Positions 10,418-20,100 of a stretch of DNA of 28,275 nt are shown here, piece after piece. This DNA comes from Ectocarpus siliculosus (Eukaryota; Sar; Phaeophyceae; Ectocarpales; Ectocarpaceae), in assembly GCA_000310025.1 (NCBI GenBank), contig FN648564.1, positions 323,884-352,158 on the forward strand, given 5' to 3'. How positions within the stretch are numbered: the stretch's first letter is position 1; every line of letters starts with the position of its first letter. A program made the translations under genes and the position numbers. Below the pieces are notes generated by a model, which did no database searches, was not told where the DNA came from, and saw nothing but the letters and a program-made list of their open reading frames with translations.

Positions 10418-11264
10418 TTGTTCCTGTTGCTCTTTCTTCCCTCTGCTGTGCCTCTCATGTGCAACGTGTACCGTGTACAGCAGTGCCGCCCTCAGTCGCT
10501 GTGCACTCTTGCTCGGTCGGCTGCTTATCGTAGAATCTATCACCACGACACATGGTCCGGATATGCAGGGTGGCCCTGCTGGTGGCCATGGTGGCGTCGC
10601 CGGTGCGTGCATTGCTTGCTGTGTGCCAGGCCTCCCTCTTCGTTGCGGGGTGCCTTGTTCAAATTTGTAGGAGCCACTGCTCCTGCTGTTCCTTGTCGCG
10701 TATGCTACCTGGAGCATAGGCTATAGGCTGCTCCTCGTTTACGTGTATACACCTGTGGGGCGATACAAGGTTGTAAAGACAGCGGCGAGATTCCTGTTGT
10801 GTTTGTCAATCTGTCCTGTGCTCTCCGTGCCTGTGTTTGTTGGCGCTGAGTTGGTCCAAACGTCTGGTGACCTTTTTTGTCTATTTTTGCAGTTCAAACG
10901 CTGACCATGTGACCTTGTGGTGTAAGCAAGATCAGGTAGCGTGCATGATACGCGAGCAACTGCTGTCGTGCCTCATCTTCAGATCGTCTGGCCCATTCTG
11001 TACACACCCTACCTCAGGACGCATTTAGTAGAACACATACGAGGTCGACTATTGCTGTCATCCCATTGCCAAGCAAAAGTAGCGGGAGTGTGACCCGAGT
11101 CTCCGTAATCTACGGCATGTTCATGTTGGTCTCCATCATCATGGCCGCCACGATCACTGTTGATAGCTTGTACCTTACCGAACGCAGGTTCGAACACGTT
11201 CCTTGCGGGGGGTGACCGCCTGGACCCACGCCGTGATCCCAACGAGGGCATCAACGCTCTTCGA

Positions 11265-11300
11265 CAGCAGCAGCAGCAGCAGCAGCAGCAGCTGCAGCAG
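11265..11300 (+). repeat. CAG trinucleotide repeat (nine CAG, one CTG, two CAG)
   Basis: A 36-base CAG-type tract lies just before ATG at 11302. In one frame it would encode poly-Gln and in another poly-Ser, but none of these frames has an ATG ahead of the tract. It is most simply read as 5' UTR or intergenic sequence next to the candidate DUF501 first exon. Confidence 0.8.
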
Positions 11301-11900
11301 CATGGGCCGACCAGGCGAGCAGGAGGCGATGCATGCGGCGGGATACCTGTCCGTTTGTGGTGCGTTCAGCCGAGGCGGGTGGCGAGGGAGGAGGAGCAGC
11401 AAGCGGGGTAGAAGTGGCGACGATGGGGATATCACCCGCTGCTTCTCGACCCTTGGCAGCAAGAGGCAGAACTCCAGGCCCGTCGGGTGGGTTCAGGGGT
11501 ATGCCCCCGCATCTACTACATGATGGAAGATATCTTACCCCATCTACAGTAGGTGTGTAGATGTGACCGTACAGCAGTATTCGAGGTCCGCTGGCGATTA
11601 CAACACCTATATACAAGACCTGAATACTGAAAGCAACATTCTGACCGAGTAGTTGTGGTTCGTAAGTATCCCGACGATAAATGTTGGGACGGCTGCGCTT
11701 GTGATTGCTCGTGTATCCCTTGTGCATTTTCCAATGTGGAACTTAGGCACATGCTTATTATTTTCTTGTCAGGTGCATGCATGCCCCATTTACCCTTTCG
11801 TTGTGGCGAAAAAGCTGCTGTGAAATCCGCTCTCTGTCCGAAAGGAACCTCAACGTGGCATCCACGGCAACGCGCCTCGTACAAATATCGTGCCTAGCGA

Positions 11901-12048
11901 TCGTTTTTTGGGATCCTCACTACTACTTCTACCTTTTATTGCAGAAGCGCATTGTTTGTCGGAATCCTCGCTACTAATAAGTTTTTCGCAGAACCACATC
12001 GTTTGTTTGTTGGGACCCTTACCACCACCTTTTTTTCGCAGAAGCACC
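11901..12048 (+). repeat. Three imperfect ~50-bp repeats, each ending in a splice-acceptor-like pyrimidine tract and GCAG
   Basis: Units at about 11901-11950, 11951-11997 and 11998-12048 share TCGTTTGTTGGGATCCT, a CACTACTA stretch, and TTTTTCGCAGAA at the end. Each unit therefore carries a polypyrimidine tract plus GCAG, just upstream of the coding exon taken to start at 12102 after another CAG (12099-12101). The acceptor used cannot be fixed from sequence: GCAG at 12037-12040 and CAG at 12101 lead into the same open frame. Confidence 0.7.
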
Positions 12049-12101
12049 ACCTCTTCTTTCCTCGTGAAATTCTGCACCCCCCTTACACACGGCGCACGCA
12101 G

Positions 12102-15100
12102 GACTGATGAGCTAACCCAAACCGCCAGAGACAGGGCGACCGCTCTCGTTGAGGCCTACGTCCCCACCCCGGCAACCGAGGGGGACCTGCGCTGCATCGA
12201 GGAGAGACAGCTGCGGCACAAGGCCGGGGCGTCGTCTAGGTCTATGGGCGTGTCCCCTAACCCCTGCCGACACGGCTTTCCGCAGGCGTTTGCTTTCGAC
12301 CCCTGCGGGCACAAGGTGCGCTTTGGAAGCGGAACCCGCCTCGTCGTCTACGAAGCTCGTTCATGGGGTTGTGACTTGGTGCCTTTTGTGGTGTGTGTCA
12401 ACTTAGTCCGCCAAGCACAACAGCATCACTTCGTGGATTGAATTGATACATGGTGATATACAGCATGGAATCTGGCGTCTGGCAAGGCCGGAGAATGAGC
12501 GCGCGCGCGCGGTGCCCTGACACCCACGGCAATCAGAGGAGCCGAAGCGAGTAGGCGCTGTGAAGCCGGGTATCCCACAGGCAAGGGGTGCGTTTCTCGT
12601 CCCCCCACTCTCTACCCTTTTTCTCGGTGGTGGTCGAGTAGATAATCAATGTTGTGTGGGGTCGAGAACCCTCACTCCGCGCAAAGGACATGATCGCACC
12701 ACATGGTGTTAAAATCGGTCAAACACCTTACACATGCTTATAGCTGTCTCTTGAAGGGAAAGCACAAGAATATAAATTAAGTCATTTGCAGCTATCATCC
12801 ATATGCAAGGAAGTAAGCACAAGATGCCGAACACCCTCGGCACGATGCAGCGCACCGTCAATGCGACTCGCCGAATGCCTCACGGCGCTTCGCTCTTGGT
12901 GATGTGAGAGCCTGGTCAATTTGTAGGGGTGCGAGGTCAATGGCCCAACGACTCCGGCATGCGCTGCTGTGACTACCTCCCCCTTCCCCCGCGTCTCCCT
13001 TAGTTTGAAAATCGACCCGACAATGCTTGCCCCGTGCTGATGCGTCTTCGACCGTTGTTACTAGGTGTCCTCGGGGCTCTTCCGGCTGTCGTGCCCGCTA
13101 CTGGTGCAGGCCATCGATCTGCTGGAGGACGAGGGGGGGATAGAGGACGTCAACGCAAGGCTGGCCAGCGAAGAGGGGCTCCGTGAGGTGCGTGATGGCC
13201 CCGCCGAGTTCTGCCCTGTCCCGCGTGGCCCGAGGCACATTTGGGCGGTGTTGATGCGCTCGGGAATGTCGGCTGTCACGAGCAAGGTGGCGTGGTGACT
13301 CTTCGGCCACGGCAATTCACTGAGAAACTTACAGCAGTACATGATGTTAACCCTTTCCCGATTGTTTGTGTGCTTCCACACATGGCCGTACTCGTTAAGA
13401 GCGGGTGCGAGAGTGCTTACATTGCCCGACGGAGGGTGCTAGCCTCACCGAAGACAGAGCCTGCAGGGAGCATCTAGACAACGGGTTTGTGTGAAGTCCT
13501 GTTTGTGGATGTCATCCACCTTTGGTTATTTGTTTTGGACTGGAGGCAGCCCGCACAGGAGAATCTTGTGGTAGCCCCCCGCGCCCCCTAGTTTTGGGGT
13601 CTACGGACACTCTAGCTTCGATTTCTACATAAGTCGGCTCTTGTGCTCAGCGTTCTATGGCGTTGCTGATGAAGACAGCTCGGAAATTCAACGTAGCGGA
13701 TGTCCTGGGTCGTTCTGTATGTACGTGGTTATGGCCCTCTACTACGCAAGAATTTCGTACCACTTTCCGCAGACTTGAGTTGTTTTTGTTTCGTGAGGTT
13801 CACGTGCGTGCGTACGTGTCGGGCGTGGGTGTTTTGATGGCCCGGCTCTGCTGGGTACTGCTGTGCAGGACTTTATGGCCGTGAACTTGGCGCACGGCAT
13901 GCTGCGGCGACGTTTAGTGACTCCGGACAAGATGGGCTTGGTAGAGGAGACCATCGGCAAGGAGGGGGCTGGACGCTTTCTCGACAGCGGCATAACAGGC
14001 GTAACGCCCGGGAAGGTGAACACTCACCCTGAAGATGAGCTTGCCAGGATTCAGCAGGCGATCTGTCTGCGACAGTCCAAGATGACCTCTTGCCTGTCAT
14101 CTGGTAGAGACTAAACCACTCTTGTTCCAGCTACTAAAGCCAGCGAGTGTAGGAAACGGCCCGCACGGTAGTGGAAAGGTTTACCCGGGCAGCGGAAACT
14201 CTTCCGACCTGTAACCCCGGGAAACGTCCGCGCCGAAAACGGTGTTAAGAGAGGTGGGCTTTGAAAATTCACATGCGCGATGTCAAGCGCCCCAACGCAC
14301 GTGTTGCACGAGTATTCTTTTTCGTCCCACAATCACCAGGTTTGCTTTCGGTCATGCGGCGGTGTTACAGACTGCTGGTTTAGGCCTGAGGAACCGACGG
14401 GTTTTTGTTCATTGCCGTGGCGTTGTTCATCGGCCGCGCTCGGCCACAACCACAGGTGCGCGACGCCAAGTGCCTCCACGCGCACGTGGCGGACGCCCTC
14501 ATGCGCGGCAGAAGCGCCAACGCGATCGGGCGCGCGACGCTGGAGCTTCTCGAGGCCCGAGGGGTGCGGACGGACGGGGGCGACCGGTGCAGCGAGCAGT
14601 GCAACTATCTGGTGGAGGAGACGGCCGACAGCTGGAGGTGAGGGCCTTCAAGCGAAAGAGAGATAACGATGTCCGGTGCCCGCCGGTGTCCAATGGGTCA
14701 ACTAGCGTATGCGACACGAGATGACACATACACCAGTGATCAAGATCTTGGCGACGTCGGTCCGAACGAGCTCGAAAGCTCGAGCAGGTGGCTGGCAGTG
14801 AGAGCGCGGGATCAATTGCTTGGCTATAGTTTTTCGCCACGGTGCGATCTTGTTTCGTTGCTGTCCGCGTTTGCAGTTTGTAGCCAAGGTTCTCGACGGT
14901 GTCTTGGCCTAGTAGTCAACGGTGGTCGCGGCGGTGGTAGCGAACTCACCAGCCACATATCCCGTGTGGACCTAGGCTCGGGATTTTGATCCCCCTCGCG
15001 CCTCCGTTCCTTACGCCTTCCGTCCCCGACCCCAATTCGTTGTTCGTCTCAAGACTTCACAGCCCACTGCAACACCTACATTTGCAGTCTAGAGTAGAAT

Positions 15101-15490
15101 AGAAATACAAGCAGCCTCATATTTTCGTCGGCGCCCGCCCACGCCACCCGTGTCAGGTATACACCGCAAAAGAATAAACAGAAGCTTCAGATGAGAAAGG
15201 TGCGGCGAAAAGACATGAAAGCCTGCATCACCAAGAAGGAGAGAGACCGGGAGACCAAGGATGATGCCGTCGTCGACGTCGATGGCGGCAGCGGCCTACC
15301 CCTCAACGGCGTGACCACTGCCGCCAGCAGCTGCAAAAACAGCACCACCGGTTCTAACATCATCAGAATACGCGGCGACACCGGCGTGAGGCACGATACC
15401 ACTGATGGTACGGGAGAACCCGGCGATGGTGGGATGGAAAGAGGCCATCGGACGATGCGGGTGGAAGAGGACCCTGTTGCTATGCGATGA
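12102..15490 (+). CDS. DUF501-family protein, five recognised exons, N-terminus unresolved
   Basis: Exons: 12102-12315, 13065-13187, 13869-14015, 14456-14637, 15157-15490, all GT-AG and phase-consistent. The order of motifs matches DUF501 as I know it: CRHGFPQAFAFDP; LFRLSCPLLVQAIDLLEDEGG; FMAVNLAHGMLRRR; GITGV; then DAKCLHAHVADAL and NAIG. A Cys pair (C-x3-C) follows. In actinobacteria DUF501 genes sit beside ftsB/divIC-like and ppx/gppA genes, but the function is unknown. The last exon adds about 110 residues, starting with a Lys/Arg-rich segment (YTPQKNKQKLQMRKVRRKD) and ending in low-complexity sequence. No in-frame ATG precedes the domain in exon 12102-12315, so at least one upstream exon is missing; 11302-11498 is a phase-compatible candidate. 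The intron 12316-13064 holds dispersed repeat copy 2. The domain call is firm; the exact N-terminus is not. Confidence 0.82.
12878..12990 (+). repeat. Dispersed repeat copy 2, inside a DUF501-gene intron
   Basis: It contains CCTCACGGCGCTTCGCTCTT, GGTGATG, then GGTCAATGGCCCAACGACTC, CGGCATGC and a C-rich end. These match copy 1 (8163-8303, opposite strand) in order. It is the same strand as the host gene and lies wholly in the intron 12316-13064. Confidence 0.75.
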
Positions 15491-17131
15491 CGATAGCGTC
15501 CTTCCGGTCTTAAGAAGGCTCAGGGTGACAATTTTCTCCTGTGACATTCGTTGGGCCTGGGTATTGATATATCTCCGGCCGCGGCTATTGCAGCTTTACG
15601 ACATTGCCATGCAGCAGCCGGGCGAACCGACCGGCTGCAAGAGCGGTTTACTGTTGAAAAAGCTCGGTCCATCGTTGTTACAAAGACGGAGAATCCGTTA
15701 GAAAGACGTTTTTTCGCGCAAGCGTGATGGTGTGTACGTAGCCCGCGCTCGAGGACAGGTGTTCATGTGTCACAAAAGCGGGCCGTTGAAGGCAAAGAAG
15801 GTCTGCAACTCTCCCGAGAACAGGTAGTGCAGGGGAATGTACTTGTAGCATGATCCGGGTGATCCAGATATGGTGCCTACAGATCAATGGAAGTGTTTTG
15901 GCCTACGAGAGGAGGGATACCCAGGTAGTCCACGCATCGGCGCCGTGGTCGTGGTCACGGTAGAGGAATCGGTAGCACACAACGGTTGTTTTCCTCGTTC
16001 TTCTTGTGAAATACGCGACGGGAAACTTCCACCTACTCCGGAAAAGCCGTCCGACGAGTTGTGATATGGTGGAGTTTAATATAGAAATCTGTTTGTGGTT
16101 TAGGAAGAAGAGGCAGAGTCGGTAAACAACTGGACACCTGGAAAGGGGGAGAGAATATCAAAGAGAGACAACGTGGCTCTAGACACCACGACCGGTGTAC
16201 AAGGAAGAGCCACCCACTCTGCTGGACATTTGGCACCGAAACGAGCGAGAGTTGGCGCGAAGAGTTGATGTCACTATTTTTTTCGGTGGAATGCTAGAGT
16301 TAACCTCGACTATTCCATCCTCGAAGAGATTCGGTTGGATGAGGCGTGCAGCCAACCTCGAATAAACAAAGTAGCGATCCGTCCCATGGATGGAGCTGTC
16401 GATAGTTTCTCTTTTATTGTGTCTCAGACGATAGGGATCTAGGTGGTCGACCTGCATAGCTAAACAGAGTCTCCGATGGGCTCTTAACACTCTTTGTTGC
16501 GATGTTCTACTCTTCCAACAAACCCACCGGAACGGAAACGAATGGTCTATCCACCTGGTTGGACGCGATTTGGATAACTCTCACACATGGCAGCGGGTAC
16601 CAAGTTCGAAACATGTTTTTCTCCCTAAGACTACTGAACCTAAAATACCTGCCGTTCGGTGCGTGTACAAGCCAGCCTCTCTAGACCGTCTGTCCGCCGC
16701 ACTCTCGCCCGGCCCCTCCCCGATCGTTGTGGCATTCGTTCTGAATGTGTTTGAATCTATGCCTGCCCATCTTCTGACTCCTAACCCCCCCGCCCTGAAC
16801 CTCACTTGGTACTTTCGAAAACCGGCAGCAGATGACTCTGCCTGTGTGGATAAAACGAATAGTGGAATCTACACCTTAGTCTAGCCTTTAATCCGTACCA
16901 AAAGTAGACACACTACGCGACCGAGCTGTAAAACAACCAGCCAATCGAATCGCTCGACTCACGCCCGAGCAACGAGAAACACAGAAAAATCTGATGAATA
17001 GGTACATGGCACGATGTTGTTGTGCCCCCCCAAAACCTGAAACAGGTCAATGGCTTACAGAATCAAGATCGGCAGCCATTAAAACTCAAATTTGAATCAA
17101 ACTAGAGGTAGAGAATCCGTGCTTTCAGTGA
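15491..17131. other. Convergent intergenic region between the DUF501 and exchanger genes
   Basis: The two flanking genes end toward each other, so this stretch should hold both 3' UTRs. Frames on both strands are short, lack ATG-led coding character and show no domain I recognise. No repeat family member, RNA gene or clear terminator was seen. Confidence 0.6.
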
Positions 17132-20100
17132 CTACTTGAGCGCCTCCGCAGTGATGGTGTACACCACGTAAGAAGCGTAGGTGAAGAGTAGGCTGTAGGC
17201 CAGCTTCGTGTTCATGTTCCATCTGCTCAGAATCAGGCTGACCACGAACATCAGCACCGCGCAAAAGAGGATGATGAGCGCCGTCGTCGCTCCCTCCGAG
17301 TCAACCTTTCACGAAGCGGCAGAGGAAACGCGAAGCAGGGTGCGGGGGGAGGAAGATTGGTACTCGTTGTCGTGCGCGACTGCAGCCTTCACAGGAGGCA
17401 GGGCATTGTCCATCAATATCAGGCCATTCCAAAATGGGTTGGTGCGTGCCGACGTTGCATTTTCGAGGCAGCCCTCGCACAACAGCGGGTTTCGTGAAAG
17501 GGAAGATGGAGGGCGTTCCAGGGACCAAAAAGAAAAAGGGTGGTTTGGGGGGGGGGGGGGGGGGTCCTGACATGGAAGGCTAAGCCTTGGGGAGGGAAAG
17601 GGCGGCGTTGGAGAAAAAGGAACACAACCACTGAGCCCTGGCTGGTTGGTAGCATGAGCAACGTGAAAATCTTCTCAGCGGTGCTGGAAGCTGTCTGTCT
17701 GCCATTTTGATCCTGAGTTTTGTGGGTGCTCGTGCGAACAACGAATGCCTCGACGACCTGACGCTTGAACATCAGCCGGGCGATTGTCGCTCGTATAAGC
17801 TTACCAACACATCTGTGATACTCATTGTTTGTATTTTTGTAGCTCGTCGCCTTGTGTCGTTCTCGCTGTGTGTTGCTGTTAGCAGCATGGAATATCGGGG
17901 AGGTCGTGCGTGATTGGTTGTGACGTGACGAGCGGGCTGAAGCGATACAACCTTCTCTCACGCGCACTTCGTTCTCTGCAGGTCGAGGAGGTTGGGCGAA
18001 GTGTTTGCTATGCATACCCATGTGCCTGTCGCCCTCTATACTCCCCCCTCACTCACCGCCGTAGGCTCGCCCGAAACGAGAGACGAGAACAACCACGGCC
18101 CCCCCAACCCAAGCAGGATGTTGAAGACGTTACTCCCAATAGCGTTCGCAATCGCCATCTGGCGCGGGACCGACGAAGCAGTAGCAAAGTGAAGGAATGG
18201 GAGGGTCGGGTTGGGAGAAGAAGAGGGATCTCCATACGGCGTTGACTGTGCTCCTTTTCACTATCAACGCGGAGAAAAGGAGAGGAACGGAGGGTGAGGG
18301 CGTGGCGGGATTCGGTTTGATAGAATTGTTGAACGTCCTTGACACAAACGCAGCTGCTGCTATGGTACAACGACTCGTCTTCGTAGGCATTCCTGCAGGT
18401 GATTGAACGTGCACCCTCCAGGGTGAGGCAAGACGGACGGTGGTTAAAAGCTCTGCCCATGGATTCGTAGTAGACGAAGGCTCGCCTCGCGAAGCCACAT
18501 CGCAAGAGGAGAAGATTGTCGTATTGAAAAATAAGTATTTTCGTCCATCGTTTGTGTTTACAGATCCAACCTAGGAGTGTGAATGGATACAGCGTTTAGT
18601 TACGATCCGCTTAAAACTCAGTCTCGTGAGTGTGAGGCGGTAAGTGGTGTTTGGGGACTCGCATCGCCTCTTCCGTGTATGTGTGGGTGCGTCGGCTCGT
18701 GAGTGGGAAGGAGGGGCAGGGCTCCTACCGATGCTTCCCCGTTCTTGGCAGCGATCATGGAGCCGATCATGTCCGGCACTGACGTGCCAACCGCCAGCAC
18801 GAGAACCCCCATCACGATTGCGCTTACGCCTAAAATACACGCTGCACCCGTCGCCAGTGTCACCTGAAGGAGGGGGTAGGGGGCGAAGAAATGGGGGTAG
18901 TGAGAACAAGGGATGGTGGTCCTGGGTATCGACAAACAGCTGCAAACGAAGTTGGTCTTTTGTCGGATAAAGCAGTCATTGCGCGAGGAGGGGGTTGCAT
19001 CGAGTAGGTTTGTGTCCAATGTCCAGCTTGGACACGCATCTCTCCCAGCTTGTTTTTTTGTCTGGTCGTCCGTTTCCACACAGTGTGCGACAGCAATGAG
19101 AGTTGATGACACAGGTTCTCTCGAACTGTGGGGACGCCGCGCTGATCTCTTTCTACATTACACATTCACAACAGTGTTTCCGAGAGGAATTCCTGGCGCC
19201 CCCCCCTTTCACCGCGTTTCGCGACTGACTCACCATGTAGCTGCTGATAATACTAATCCACGAAATGCTCATGACGAAGGTGAGGATGTAGTACTTCTCG
19301 TACTCCGGCCTGGAGCAGTCTGGCACGGTGAGGCTGAGCCCGACCAAGAACGGCAGGCCGAAGACGAAGAGAAAACGCTCCATCCACCCCTCGGGCCATG
19401 CCAGAAGGTCGTCGCCCTGCTGTCGGTCACGCAACAAAAGCACGGAACGATTTTCTGTGGTCGTGAGAGATCTGACGCGATACAACTACTATTGGGAGTA
19501 GGGCAATGAACGACAATCCTTGAGTGTGATGAAGGCAGGCAATGATGAAAGCGTGCCACACTTCCCGCGGCCAGAGAACGAATGCACGGCGCCTCGTGGT
19601 GCTCCGTTCGTGGTAGCAATTCGACAAAATGAGCACCTGGAAACAAACGTCTGTGGCGTTATGGGACAGCAGAAGGCATTGCGCCATAGAGCAAGAGGAA
19701 GGCATTGTCCATCCCTCCCTCATGGTCAAGCTATTAGTGTTATTATTACGTCAAGAACAGCCTGTTTTTGAAGAATATCGTAGCCATCTTGGCATGTTTC
19801 GTGACCCCCATTTCAGCAGACAGATAACTGCTTACCGTTTCTTCCCCGACGATCTGATAGCCTCCCGACGTTCCTTCAGGGGCTGCCTTGTTCCCTTCCA
19901 CCACGGCCGCAGCCCCACTTTTGGCTGCCACCGTTCCCTCTGTATATGCTCCTCCTCCGGATCCTCCCGTCTGCCCATCCCAGCTGAGCCTTGCCGTCGA
20001 GCCCTAGGCATGATTTCACACACAGCCGTGTAAATCAAAGAATATCGCAGTGATAATTGCATATCTACGAGTTTGGTGTGGAAGTGGATCGATGTTTTTT

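Larger units (their letters stand above)
8152..12101. other. Gene-poor stretch between the sulfotransferase and DUF501 genes
   Basis: No exon with a recognisable product was found here. The left part is presumably sulfotransferase 3' UTR and flank. The right part probably contains the first exon(s) and promoter of the DUF501 gene. Contents seen: a dispersed repeat copy (8163-8303), a heptamer repeat AACTTGC x3 (about 9582-9602), a 25-base C run (10393-10417), a CAG repeat (11265-11300) and splice-acceptor-like repeats (11901-12048). One candidate first exon, 11302-11498, opens with ATG and ends in phase 2 before GTATGC, matching the DUF501 acceptor at 12101. It has no homology support that I can see. 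Confidence 0.6.

Noticed and set aside
11160-11411. Poly-Gln coding ORF over the CAG repeat
   Set aside because: It begins at TTG, has no flanking domain or ATG, and other frames over the same tract give poly-Ser or poly-Ala. It is treated as non-coding simple repeat.
15191-15490. Stand-alone 99-codon ORF starting with ATG
   Set aside because: The frame extends upstream to an acceptor at 15156 and joins in phase to the DUF501 exon ending at 14637, so it is better explained as the last exon of that gene.
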